From assembly GCA_001839685.1 (NCBI GenBank), contig MLAK01000549.1:123801-187800 (forward strand): 64,000 nucleotides of DNA, in the 5' to 3' direction. This DNA is from Tritrichomonas foetus (taxonomy: Eukaryota; Parabasalia; Tritrichomonadida; Tritrichomonadidae). The number at the start of each line of letters is the position of its first letter. The first letter of the stretch is position 1. The position numbers were made by a program, and so were the translations under genes. The notes beneath the pieces were generated by a model that did not search any database, had not been told where the DNA came from, and was given only the letters and a program-made list of their open reading frames with translations. Shown here piece after piece: positions 17,628-26,413 of this stretch.

Positions 17628-18653
17628 ATGAATCACTGCATGTCTAGAAAGTTCTTTTCTAACAGTGAGTGGTTTCCTAGAATTTTTGGGTTTACAGAGA
17701 CAATCATTGATGTTGATACTTATATCGATTTTCAAGAAAATCTTCTTCATAGTTACAAAAATCACTCTACCTTTTCTGCTGGCACCTTTAATGAGAAAAC
17801 TATGGAATCTTTCCCTTCTTTTCAAAATCGAAATGGCGGCACATTTTCCATCATCAAAAACATGAATTTGGCTGATCCACTAATCTCTTATTCCATTCCT
17901 GATAATTGTGGTGCAACCTTTCAAGTTAATTCCCATTTCAATTGCCTCGAATTTATAAGTCCAAATCAGGACGCCGAAAGAGGCGTTTCTTGTTATATAT
18001 ATAACAATACATCAGGATCTAGAGCATCAATTGCAACAGCTCCATCTTTACTGTTTAGAAATTATTTTTTGACAACTCAAACCGGAAATGAAATCCAACT
18101 TCTCTCTAATGTGCCCATCCCAATTAAGCATGGGTTTTCAATGATTAATGAAACAAATTTCGTTAATGAAATTTCTTTTGATTGGTCTAATCTCAATTAT
18201 TACAAAGTCGGAGTTCATGAAAATTGTCAAGTTGTATTAAAAAAGCATGATGATCGAAATTTAAGTTTAAATACAAGCAATCAAATTGTTCACCAAGTAT
18301 TTGCATCATCACTTGATTTTTCTAACCCATGTTTCAACACTAAATTATCGGAAAAAATTGAAGGATACCTACTTGAAGCAGAATATAAAGCCACCATTAT
18401 GGCTGCTTGGGATAATTCATTAAAATATTCGAATTATCCAGGTTCAAAAAACTGCTTCTTAGTTGCACTGGGAGCTGACCTCTTTAAAGCTCCTCTTCAC
18501 ATTATTAACAAAGCAATATTATCTTGTCAAGAGTTAATTGCTTCTTCAGGATTAAATGTTGCATTACTTGCACCAGAAAATCATGTTTTTTTGAGTGCTG
18601 TGAACACTCTTGGTGATATGGTCGCTGAATCTAATGGACAAATACTTACTTAA
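17628..18653 (+). CDS. Macrodomain-like (PARG-like) fold protein
   Basis: A 341-residue protein that matches, from memory, an uncharacterised family with a PARG-like/macrodomain C-terminal fold found patchily in bacteria, algae, oomycetes and amoebae. The N-terminal half has FQVNSHFNCLEFISPNQDAERGVSCYIYN and then a YRNYF-like LLFRNYFLTT, where the family normally shows a TQGPACA segment; here it reads NTSGSRASIAT. The C-terminal half has VHQVFASSLDFSN, LLEAEYKATIMAAWDNS and a FLVALGADLFKAP loop in place of the usual FLTLLGGGxFGN. The Gly-rich ligand loop is therefore altered, and ADP-ribose hydrolase activity is doubtful. No signal peptide or membrane segment. Start is the ATG at 17628; the ATG at 17640 is an alternative. 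The gene begins 89 bases from tRNA-Gln, divergently. Patchy distribution suggests horizontal transfer, which I cannot test here. Confidence 0.65.
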   Translation: MNHCMSRKFFSNSEWFPRIFGFTETIIDVDTYIDFQENLLHSYKNHSTFSAGTFNEKTMESFPSFQNRNGGTFSIIKNMNLADPLISYSIPDNCGATFQVNSHFNCLEFISPNQDAERGVSCYIYNNTSGSRASIATAPSLLFRNYFLTTQTGNEIQLLSNVPIPIKHGFSMINETNFVNEISFDWSNLNYYKVGVHENCQVVLKKHDDRNLSLNTSNQIVHQVFASSLDFSNPCFNTKLSEKIEGYLLEAEYKATIMAAWDNSLKYSNYPGSKNCFLVALGADLFKAPLHIINKAILSCQELIASSGLNVALLAPENHVFLSAVNTLGDMVAESNGQILT

Positions 18654-19189
18654 TTAATATGTGTGTTTATTTTAAAACTGCCGATTTTATATTTTTCAAG
18701 GTATTGATTACCCTTTTCGTATTCTTTCTCTCTCTTCCAAAAATAATGAATCGTATGATGTAATTTCATGCATGTGTTTTTGAAATTTTATGAAGATGTT
18801 TTTGAGATTTCATGAAAATGTTTTTGAGATTTCATGCAAATGCTTTTGAGATTTCATGAAAATGTTTTTGAGATTTCATGCAAATGTTTTTGAGATTTCA
18901 TGCAAATGTTTTTGAGATTTCATGCAAATGTTTTTGAGATTTCATGAAGATGTTTTTGAGATTCATGCAAATGATTTTGATTTGATTCACATTAATCGCG
19001 CCAATCAATAGAGAACGAAGAAGGCTTTAAAACGCAGTAAAGTGATTGAGATCTGAATGACTGTTTTCGAAGACCATTCGATGGCTTGGGTCTTAGCAAA
19101 AGAAGACCACCACATAAAAATCTACAAATCGAAAATAAAAATAATAAAAAAGAAAAACGGAATAAAAAAATAAGAACATTCGAGAATTT
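18654..19189. other. Convergent intergenic region with minisatellite
   Basis: A 536-bp space between the stops of the macrodomain-family gene and MOB1. Its main content is the 22-bp tandem array listed separately; the rest is plain AT-rich DNA. Confidence 0.6.
18772..18975. repeat. 22-bp minisatellite, 8 copies plus a degenerate one
   Basis: Eight tandem units from 18796 to 18970, each ATGTTTTTGAGATTTC followed by ATGCAA, ATGAAA or ATGAAG; the third has TGC for TGT and the eighth has lost one T (21 bp). A diverged copy precedes them from 18772 and a fragment follows. The unit length is not a multiple of 3, so it is non-coding. It lies between two convergent genes. Confidence 0.95.
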
Positions 19190-19897
19190 TTATGTTTTCG
19201 TTCCCATAAATGTTGGGCATAATCTTGTCTTGGATTGACTGTTAATTGCCGTGAAAACTGGCGCCAACATTTCAATATCACTCATTTCGATCATTTGCAT
19301 GTTCAGAGCCAATCTTGTGTAGTGGGCCAAAATCGTGTTCATGATTTCGACGACGTTAATTTCCTGAATGTTATTAATGTTCGAAAAGTGACACATATAC
19401 AAATGCGCCAAAATTCTGAAAATTCTTCTGTAGGATGTCTTTAAAACGTCGGTTGCTTCCTCGCTTAATTTTGCGTTGTCTTGCTCTGGGAAAAGTGCCT
19501 TGTTTTGGAGGTTTCTCTTAATATATCGCTTCAGATTGGCGAAATACTCGGGAGCTGAAACTTGAATTGGCTGTGGCGAATCGTCGTCTTCCCAGAAATA
19601 TTGATAGTGTGGTCCAGCGTTAAACATCGGGCATGTATCGGCCGTACAAAATAGTGAGCAAGAGGAATAAAGAAGCTCTACTCGTTCCAAAAAATCGACA
19701 AGGTTAATAATTAACCAATCTGTCATCGATACGTCTTTAGGAGGTTGCATGAGTTGATCAAAATTGATATCAAGATGATCGCCTTTAACATTTTCCAAGC
19801 GGGAGTATTTCTTCACAAGGATGGTTGTCTCCTTGGAGATCATCATTGTACAGTTTTTGAGGCTTCTATCGCGCTTCTTTCTGCTCTTTGCTGGCAT
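19190..19897 (-). CDS. MOB1: MOB1/phocein-family kinase activator
   Basis: A 235-residue protein covering the Mob1/phocein domain, the normal length. Zinc-site segments are visible: FCTADTCPMFNAGPHYQYFWED supplies the two Cys (as in the human FCTEASCP segment) and LAHLYMCHFSNI supplies the two His. The segments between, such as DWLIINLVDFLERVELLYSS and FRILAHLY, match MOB1 helices. MOB1 proteins bind and activate NDR/LATS-type kinases and act in cytokinesis, mitotic exit and basal body/cytoskeleton control. The N-terminus is basic (MPAKSRKKRDRS). The stop reads TAAAAA. GAAAAAGTT (19957-19965) lies 60 bases upstream of the ATG. Confidence 0.9.
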   Translation of the reverse strand: MPAKSRKKRDRSLKNCTMMISKETTILVKKYSRLENVKGDHLDINFDQLMQPPKDVSMTDWLIINLVDFLERVELLYSSCSLFCTADTCPMFNAGPHYQYFWEDDDSPQPIQVSAPEYFANLKRYIKRNLQNKALFPEQDNAKLSEEATDVLKTSYRRIFRILAHLYMCHFSNINNIQEINVVEIMNTILAHYTRLALNMQMIEMSDIEMLAPVFTAINSQSKTRLCPTFMGTKT

Positions 19898-19956
19898 TTT
19901 GAAATAAAACTTACCCTGTCAATTTTCCCTAAGCAATCACTCATTATCTTTCGTGT

Positions 19957-20115
19957 AACTTTTTCTATGCATGCGAATTTTTATATAATGAAAAAGTAAG
20001 AAATAAATAAAGTTTTTTGTGTAAAATATTCAATAAGTCAAATTGGATTTTTATTGTCAATCAAATTTAACCTTAACAGTATTTTTTTTTTCAGAAATGC
20101 CCAGATAACTTTTTG
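19957..20115. promoter_or_regulatory. Divergent promoter region of MOB1 and BTB gene
   Basis: The 279-bp space between ATGs at 19897 (leftward) and 20177 (rightward) carries GAAAAAGTT on the minus strand at 19957-19965, GTGTAAAATATTCAATA near 20020, and AACTTTTTG at 20107-20115, so each gene has one copy of the recurrent motif 60-70 bases from its ATG. Confidence 0.4.
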
Positions 20116-20176
20116 AGTTGAAAACTGACCATATATACGGTGAAAAAACTCAACTTTTCTAAAATTGTCAAACAAA

Positions 20177-21394
20177 ATGCTGACTTTAAATGACCTTCAA
20201 GCACACTTTGCCGCAATCCCACGCGATTTTTCACTCACCATCAATGGAATAGAACAGAAATGCAACAAAAAGTTATTATCTACGTTTTCCAATGTTATAA
20301 ATTCAATCGCTGAAAATCAATATTCGTGCGAAATTCCGGTAAAAAACGAGTCTGTTGATGCAGTTATTCGCTTCCTTCACGGACAAACTGTCGATTTTTC
20401 ACAAAATTCATTTGAATGTTTATGCGTTGCTGCTCATATGGACATCCAAATTCTACAGTCGAGACTGAACAGTTTAGTTGAATCATTTTTGACTGATTCT
20501 AATTTCGAAAACTGTTACAAAGCATTGAAAGATTATCCAAAATATTGTCAGCCATTGTTTTCATACTTTGGCAAAAATCAAGCTTTCTTTCAATCTTTCA
20601 CAAAGTTGCATAAACTGGATACAAATTTTGTCAACTGTTTGCTTTCACAAACCTCGAATCTTTTTAATTCCGAAGATGAAAAAGCTCTGTACATTTTTTC
20701 TGTTATAGATGACAACTCTGATATGTCTCTCTTTTCAAATATTAATTTGTGTGAACTAACTGAAGAAACATTATATGAATTATTAAATCATCCTTTGGCA
20801 GAGAAGTTTTCTCCATATTTGCATACAATAAAGCTTTTTGAGAAACAACTAAATATTTATGAATCCAGTGTGAAACGGTTAAACGAAATGACGAAAAACG
20901 TAGAAAATTTAAAAATTAAATATGATAAAGATTTTCGCATAAATGAAGATATTTCAATCGAATTAGATAAAACAGCAATTGACTGCTCAATTGCTGAACA
21001 AAAGCGAGCGAATTTACAAATCGAAATCGAATCAATACTTTCCGAATTCAATATATTGAATTCCTTTGTTAATTCTCTTGAATCGAAGAATGAATCATTT
21101 CGAAACTTTCTGCATGATTTAAAGAAAATGAAAAAATTTGCTGATGAACTTGTTCAAATCTTGCAAACTTTTCACGACATTGGTGGAAAAGTGATTTACC
21201 CTGGATCTTCTCCATCATCACTGAAAATAGCAAAACAGTGGAAAGAAGCAAATATTGTGTTGATTACTAAACTTAAAGAAATTTCAATAAAGAAAAACGA
21301 ATATGTTCAGATTAAAGAATTACTGAAAAGTATGCAAGAAATTTTATCTGATTTGATTGTAGTGGAGTATCCTATTGTAAAGAAGAATCAATAA
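20177..21394 (+). CDS. BTB-like domain protein with coiled coil
   Basis: A 405-residue protein; the start is the ATG at 20177 (MLTLNDLQAHFAAIP), with a TTG three codons further up. Residues about 15-100 read as a divergent BTB/POZ domain: DFSLTINGIEQKCNKKLLSTFSNVI, VDAVIRFLHGQTVDF, LCVAAHMDIQILQSRL. A helical BACK-like stretch follows, then a coiled coil at about 225-330 (LNEMTKNVENLKIKYDKD, SFVNSLESKNESF). This is the common trichomonad BTB-like layout, usually a dimerising adaptor. The C-terminal 60 residues are helical with no known motif. The partner is unknown. The stop gives TAAAAA. Confidence 0.7.
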   Translation: MLTLNDLQAHFAAIPRDFSLTINGIEQKCNKKLLSTFSNVINSIAENQYSCEIPVKNESVDAVIRFLHGQTVDFSQNSFECLCVAAHMDIQILQSRLNSLVESFLTDSNFENCYKALKDYPKYCQPLFSYFGKNQAFFQSFTKLHKLDTNFVNCLLSQTSNLFNSEDEKALYIFSVIDDNSDMSLFSNINLCELTEETLYELLNHPLAEKFSPYLHTIKLFEKQLNIYESSVKRLNEMTKNVENLKIKYDKDFRINEDISIELDKTAIDCSIAEQKRANLQIEIESILSEFNILNSFVNSLESKNESFRNFLHDLKKMKKFADELVQILQTFHDIGGKVIYPGSSPSSLKIAKQWKEANIVLITKLKEISIKKNEYVQIKELLKSMQEILSDLIVVEYPIVKKNQ

Positions 21395-21578
21395 AAAAAT
21401 ATATCATTGTTTGATGTAAGAATAAAAAGAATTATTACTTCGATTTTATTTTGTTTTTTTAATATGAATCTGTAATAATTCCATGATAGAAAATAATTTA
21501 AAACTTAAGAAAAAGAAAATTAAATAAAAACAAATATTTATTAACACGTAAAACATAATTCTATCTTCACCTAGAAAT

Positions 21579-22826
21579 TCAAATTAAAGTTGCCGGGATT
21601 GGATGCTGAGCAATTTTTGGATTCTGTGCTGCCATCGATCGGAAATACATATTTTCATTTGCAAGACATTGGCAATTTCTATTTGCATTTTCCAATCTCT
21701 GATTAGTTTTCATGAGTTGTCTCTCAAGTGAAAGCATTTCACGTGTCTTTGCAATCCAAATTGATGGCCCAAGTCCTCTTCTATCATAACTTTCATAATT
21801 GGTATCAATTAAATCTGCTTTTGATGATGAGTCCGATCGTGAATAAGAACCATTGTTACTACGGCTATTAGAAAGATCACTTTTCCTGCCACCACGAAGC
21901 TGATTCATTCTTTCAGCCAGCATTTTATTTGTTTGTTGCAAAGTTTGATAAACCTCTAATGAATGATGACTTGTATCATCGTCATTTCCCATATTTGCTT
22001 GAAGTGATTCGATTGCATTATGTATTAAATTTCCTTGTTCTTCAACTTGTTGGAATAATCTACCATATTCGTTAGCGCGTCTTTCTTCAAACTGTCGAAG
22101 CATTTCGTCAATCTTCGTGGTTTCTGAAAGTGATTCCATTCTTTTAAATTTTCGTTTCATTTCTTGAATATTTTTGATTGCATTTTCAGGGCTGTCCGTG
22201 ATTTCACAGGCAACCATAAATTGCCGAACAAGGCTACTCAAATCGTCTATTGTTCGCTGTTGATCATCAGCAAATGCTTGAATTTCGTTTTTCTCTTGAA
22301 TTTTCTGATCGATTTCGTTTTCCATAGATTGAATAAGTTTTTGGCTTTCTTTTATGGCATTTTCAAGTTCATTAATTCGTTGGTCTTTCAAATTCATTGA
22401 TTCTAGATTAAAATCAAAGTTATCCGTATGTCCTGAATTTTTAATTTTATTCGTAATAATATTTTCAAATTCTGGATCGGAAATTGAAGTTCCTGAAGCT
22501 TTTGCAATTCTTTGTAACATGTTTATGAGTCTTTGATTCTCTTCTCGTAGCTTTAATTCATTTTGAATAAATTCATTTCTTTCTGTTTCAAATTTTTGTT
22601 TGTTGTCGATGATTTGTTGCTTCAACTGAACACTTTCCATTTGAAGCTTATTTCTGTTTTTCGATTCGTGAATAATCTGTGATAATGATTCGGAATCACT
22701 GTGAATAGGCATTTTGATTTCTTCTTCTTCTTCAGCAACTCCGCTAAATGAACGAACTGAACACACCGAATGTTGTGATTTTTTGGAAGAATTGGATGAA
22801 AAGCTTGTTTTAATTGTCGAACTCAT
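21579..22826 (-). CDS. Coiled-coil protein with Ser-rich N-terminus
   Basis: A 415-residue protein. The first 45 residues are Ser-rich and disordered (SSNSSKKSQHSVCSVRSFSG, then EEEEEIKMP). Residues about 55-300 are mostly long heptad-bearing helices (LKQQIIDNKQKFETERNEF, LENAIKESQKLIQSMENEI, FADDQQRTIDDLSSLVRQF). Another helix near 355-395 (REMLSLERQLMKTNQRLEN) precedes a short tail. No motor, kinase or membrane motif is seen. It is divergently transcribed from the 759-residue protein 156 bases away, which also ends in a coiled coil, so joint expression is possible. I recognise no family; cytoskeletal or structural function is a guess. Confidence 0.7.
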   Translation of the reverse strand: MSSTIKTSFSSNSSKKSQHSVCSVRSFSGVAEEEEEIKMPIHSDSESLSQIIHESKNRNKLQMESVQLKQQIIDNKQKFETERNEFIQNELKLREENQRLINMLQRIAKASGTSISDPEFENIITNKIKNSGHTDNFDFNLESMNLKDQRINELENAIKESQKLIQSMENEIDQKIQEKNEIQAFADDQQRTIDDLSSLVRQFMVACEITDSPENAIKNIQEMKRKFKRMESLSETTKIDEMLRQFEERRANEYGRLFQQVEEQGNLIHNAIESLQANMGNDDDTSHHSLEVYQTLQQTNKMLAERMNQLRGGRKSDLSNSRSNNGSYSRSDSSSKADLIDTNYESYDRRGLGPSIWIAKTREMLSLERQLMKTNQRLENANRNCQCLANENMYFRSMAAQNPKIAQHPIPATLI

Positions 22827-22855
22827 TATTTATAGTACGTTAAAGTTTAAACGTG

Positions 22856-22869
22856 TTCACCATGGTGAA
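22856..22869. promoter_or_regulatory. Perfect 14-bp palindrome in a divergent promoter
   Basis: TTCACCATGGTGAA is its own reverse complement and lies 29 bases before the leftward ATG (22826) and 113 bases before the rightward ATG (22983). A symmetric site in a shared promoter could bind a dimeric regulator; this is inference. Confidence 0.35.
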
Positions 22870-22982
22870 TTCATATTTTTTTCATATGGCATTTCATGAT
22901 TATTATTAACCCAACTTTGTCAAAACTATTTTTGATGTAATTTTGATGCATCAATATTCAATATATTCAGCAAATCCCGAGA

Positions 22983-25262
22983 ATGAATACTCCAGCATCT
23001 CTGGCATCTTTCCTTTCACAACCAATTAAAGCAACCAGTGCAGCATTTTGGAGTGATTTCAAGGCACTTCTCGCTAATCCAAAATGTTTTGAAGAAACAC
23101 TGCCAGTCAAATCAAAGCAAAAGTTAATTGAGGTTATTCAATGTGCAGTCACAAGTCAAGAATGGTTGGAATATTCAAGTGTTGTCGTTTCATGGTTAAC
23201 TGCTGCAGCCCAAACTTCATTTTTTGATGATAATTTTAAAAAAGAAGATCAAATTTTCTTTGTTTCGTTGGGGCCTTTTGTAGAAAAAACTCTGTCCAAA
23301 TCTCCTTCCCAAGAATTGGTCGATTTGAAAATGGGATTACTATCTGCATTCGAAAATTTATTTGCTAAAAGTGCCATCGTAAAGCAAGAAGCACTCTCGA
23401 TTTTTGTCAAATCTGCAATTACTGTATTCAAAAACAAAAATGAAATCCACTGTATTATCGCCAAAGTTCTATCGATGATTTATCGCCTCTTAAATGAAAA
23501 TGAAATACTCGTTCCTACAATACAAGCAAGTTCACAGATTCTTTTTGATGCAGCCAAAGAAATACGAGCACCTAAAACGCAAATGCAATTATTTAATATT
23601 TTATGGATCGCTGAAGCTCGTGTTAAAGATGCTTCTTTCGTTCACAAATCAGATGCGCTATTTATAAGCTCAGTTCACAAAATCGCAGCTAAATTCAATA
23701 ATGGAATTAAATCTTTTATAATTTCACTACCTTTCCAATCAACAGTTTTGCCAGATGGAACTAGTATAGGTGTAGGATGGATTGACATTGGTGATATTGA
23801 TTTCATTCTCTGCTTTGATGAAAAAATATTAAATATTCCATTCGAAGCAGTTAGCGGGCTCGACTCAGAAGGAAATACAATGACATTTCTGATTGATGAG
23901 AGATACAAAGAATTTGGTGATCATCCTAACCAGTCTCTCATCATTAAACTTTCCAGGAAGCCAACTTCGAAAATGACCACTCAAATTTTCTCTCGTGTTT
24001 CTCGTGGAGAGTCACAGCCGCATATCAGCGATGGTGATGAATATGAAGTTGATGAAAATATTAAAGTAAATCCACCAGAAAAAATTGTACCAAATGAAAC
24101 TGCTCCAATTATTTCGCCACATCATTCATCAACTGCAATGGCAGTCCCTAAAAACATTTCACAAAATGCATCAAACATCACCCAGTCAAATATGCAGTTA
24201 AATGCTAAACCAAATATCAATACAAATGTCGATACAAATCAAGGGAATCAGCCAAATGAGAAACAACAAACAAAAGTGATTAATTTTGGAAATCTTGGAA
24301 ATGATAATGGAAATCCTGCAACTAAAATGATGAAATCTTCAATTGCAATGTATTATAACTTTGATGCCCAACCAAAAAGTCAATCTTCACAATTAGATGA
24401 ATGTTTATTCACTGATGAGTCAGCAACTATGGCAACAGAAAGTACTGAAGCAGTTAAATCATCAATCCCTGATCCAGAATCAACAGAGGCTAACTCAACA
24501 ATAGCCAACGACAATGAATTTGATAGCATTGCTTCACCACCACCTCCATCAATTGCCATTGACCTTCGAACCGATCCTCAAAATGAACCAGAAAACGAAA
24601 ACGAAAATGACACCGAAATTGAAAATGAAGAACCAGAATCTGTTAAAGTTGTTGAAAAAGAAAAAGAAACAAAAGTTGTAAAAGGACTTCGACAAATTCA
24701 AAAGAAAACTACTACTTCACCTCCCAAAAAAGAAACAAAATCAAAAAAAATCTCAAAATTCGAATCTGAGCAAGATGAAATCATTTCTAGACACACTGAA
24801 AGGGTTTCTGAAAAAATAACTGCTGGTATTGACGCGCTGACTAAACAAAGAATGGACTCTATTGATAATTTTGAAGGCCAAATTGCGAGGTACGTCGATT
24901 CTTTCAAAGACGACATCAAAACTACACTTCAAGATCGTGAACATGGTTCAATAAACCAAATTGAAGCATCAAAACAAAAATTCCAGAACAATATACAACA
25001 ATTTAAGAAGAAAGAAGGATTGATGCACCAAACTCTCACTGGTATCGAAGAAGAAAACAAGCAAATGTCCTCAAAAATCACCGGTATCCAAAGAACGATG
25101 AGAGATAAAACACAGCAGCTTCGTTTGGACCTAGAAAATGAGTTAAAAAACTTAAGAAAGAAGGTGAGAAGGAAAGATACAATCAGAGACAACAGTGACG
25201 ACTTTGATGAAGATTTCCTTGATGATCTACCAAAATTGAAATCTAGATATATAACTGCATAA
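22983..25262 (+). CDS. ARM-like + PH-like + coiled-coil protein, possible SYCP2/Red1-type chromosome-axis protein
   Basis: A 759-residue protein with three parts. Residues 1-225 are a helical ARM-like domain (FFVSLGPFVEKTLSKSP, LLSAFENLFAKSAIV, IHCIIAKVLSMIYRLL). Residues about 235-330 are beta-rich and PH-like (FIISLPFQSTVLPDGTSIG, GWIDIGDIDFILCFDEKIL, LIIKLSRKP). Residues 340-600 are low-complexity Asn/Gln/Glu/Pro-rich and probably disordered. Residues 615-735 are coiled coil, followed by an acidic DDFDEDFLDDLP tail. This order (ARM-like, PH/Spt16M-like, disordered, C-terminal coiled coil) is that of animal SYCP2 and related meiotic axis proteins. That assignment is inference from architecture, not recognised sequence identity; a cytoskeletal scaffold is the alternative. 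ATG follows a CAATATTCAATATATTCAG initiator-like stretch. The stop is TAAAT. Confidence 0.6.
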   Translation: MNTPASLASFLSQPIKATSAAFWSDFKALLANPKCFEETLPVKSKQKLIEVIQCAVTSQEWLEYSSVVVSWLTAAAQTSFFDDNFKKEDQIFFVSLGPFVEKTLSKSPSQELVDLKMGLLSAFENLFAKSAIVKQEALSIFVKSAITVFKNKNEIHCIIAKVLSMIYRLLNENEILVPTIQASSQILFDAAKEIRAPKTQMQLFNILWIAEARVKDASFVHKSDALFISSVHKIAAKFNNGIKSFIISLPFQSTVLPDGTSIGVGWIDIGDIDFILCFDEKILNIPFEAVSGLDSEGNTMTFLIDERYKEFGDHPNQSLIIKLSRKPTSKMTTQIFSRVSRGESQPHISDGDEYEVDENIKVNPPEKIVPNETAPIISPHHSSTAMAVPKNISQNASNITQSNMQLNAKPNINTNVDTNQGNQPNEKQQTKVINFGNLGNDNGNPATKMMKSSIAMYYNFDAQPKSQSSQLDECLFTDESATMATESTEAVKSSIPDPESTEANSTIANDNEFDSIASPPPPSIAIDLRTDPQNEPENENENDTEIENEEPESVKVVEKEKETKVVKGLRQIQKKTTTSPPKKETKSKKISKFESEQDEIISRHTERVSEKITAGIDALTKQRMDSIDNFEGQIARYVDSFKDDIKTTLQDREHGSINQIEASKQKFQNNIQQFKKKEGLMHQTLTGIEEENKQMSSKITGIQRTMRDKTQQLRLDLENELKNLRKKVRRKDTIRDNSDDFDEDFLDDLPKLKSRYITA

Positions 25263-25509
25263 ATAATGATTTAATTCGTAAAGACCTTCTTCAATTACTA
25301 AAATTTCCTTAAAAAAACGAAATTATTTTATTTGATATATCCAGATGGCAACCGGAATCAAAAAGGAACTTCACTTTTCTAGGAAAAATTCCGTATTGTT
25401 TTTTTCCGGTTTGAATTGTTTTCGATAAAATGCTGTGTGGCCATTTATAAAATCGTTAAAAATCAAAAAAAGAGAGCGAGGAATTAAAAAGGTAATCATT
25501 ATCATTTAT
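25263..25509. other. Convergent intergenic region
   Basis: A 247-bp AT-rich space between two stops. No gene or repeat recognised. Confidence 0.5.
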
Positions 25510-25842
25510 TTACTCGACTTTGACGGTTTGGAGATTGTCAAATGATGGGACATCTTTGTATGTAGCAATTGTGATCATCTTGTCATCCTTATTGGCCTTA
25601 CGTTCGAAGACAACACGTACGCGGACTGGTGGGTTAGCTTGGCTGCGGAACCAGATGCGGGAGTTGAGTTCTTGGTCGATTTTGACTTCTTCAGTGTGCA
25701 TTAAAGTTTGTCCAACCCTGACGATTTCCTTGATGGCGCGTTGGGCCTTATTCTTACGGCGTGTGTTGTGAACAAGTTTCTGAAGATGGATTGTTGTTTC
25801 GACCTTCTTTGGTTCAAGGGTCTTTGTCGAGAAAATCGGCAT
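25510..25842 (-). CDS. RPL31: 60S ribosomal protein eL31
   Basis: A 110-residue large-subunit ribosomal protein. The start is the ATG at 25842 (MPIFSTKTLEPKKVE); five codons of open frame above it begin at TTG. It matches eL31 throughout: VETTIHLQKLVHNTRRKNKAQRAIKEI, VGQTLMHTEEVKIDQELNSRIW, NPPVRVRVVFERK and the terminal LVTY-like ITIATYKDVPSFDNLQTVKVE. Eukaryotic eL31 sits near the polypeptide exit tunnel. Codons are the GC-ending, highly expressed type, as in GH35 and the F420-ligase homologue. The 5' leader holds GGCCTTTTTCTTA just before the ATG, and TTGAATATTTA (minus strand) about 75 bases up. The stop overlaps TAAATAAA. Confidence 0.95.
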   Translation of the reverse strand: MPIFSTKTLEPKKVETTIHLQKLVHNTRRKNKAQRAIKEIVRVGQTLMHTEEVKIDQELNSRIWFRSQANPPVRVRVVFERKANKDDKMITIATYKDVPSFDNLQTVKVE

Positions 25843-26413
25843 TAAGAAAAAGGCCAACCATGGTTAGTGTTAACCGTCAAAATGAATTGAAATATATGGA
25901 AAGTAAAGTATTTAAATATTCAAGTGGGAAACGATCATTTTTTTCTGAATTTTATTCACTATTTCTCCCCTTTTATACGACTATCCTGCTTTTCACGATC
26001 ATTCTTTTCAGAATATATATATTTATGTAAGTAAATGTGTAGGTATATTCAAAAAAAAAAAAAAATAAAATTAAATAAATCATCATCTCAATTCCATACC
26101 AACAAATATTATCATTCATCTCGGAATAATACTCGAAATATTCACTAAATATCATAAGTAAAGTAATAATCTTTTTGTGAATTTTTTGATAATCATTTTT
26201 ATCGAGATGTAGAAAATGATCTATTAATATAGCAATAATATTTTTGTGAAGAATATTTACATATATATGATTTTCGTAGCTTTTTTTGATGAGGGGATTT
26301 TCTTATTTTTGTAAAAATGATGCATTTATGGATAATATTTGGCTTAGAAAAGAAAAATCATATAATTTTGAATAAAAACCGCTTTAAAAACTTGTCGATT
26401 AAGAACTCTTTGA
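25843..26413. other. Intergenic region with eL31 promoter
   Basis: A 571-bp space between eL31 (start) and the VPS9-like gene (stop), both leftward. It includes AACCATGGTT, a 10-bp palindrome at 25856-25865, AAATATTCAAG near 25914, and a poly-A tract of 14 at about 26051. No gene seen. Confidence 0.5.
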
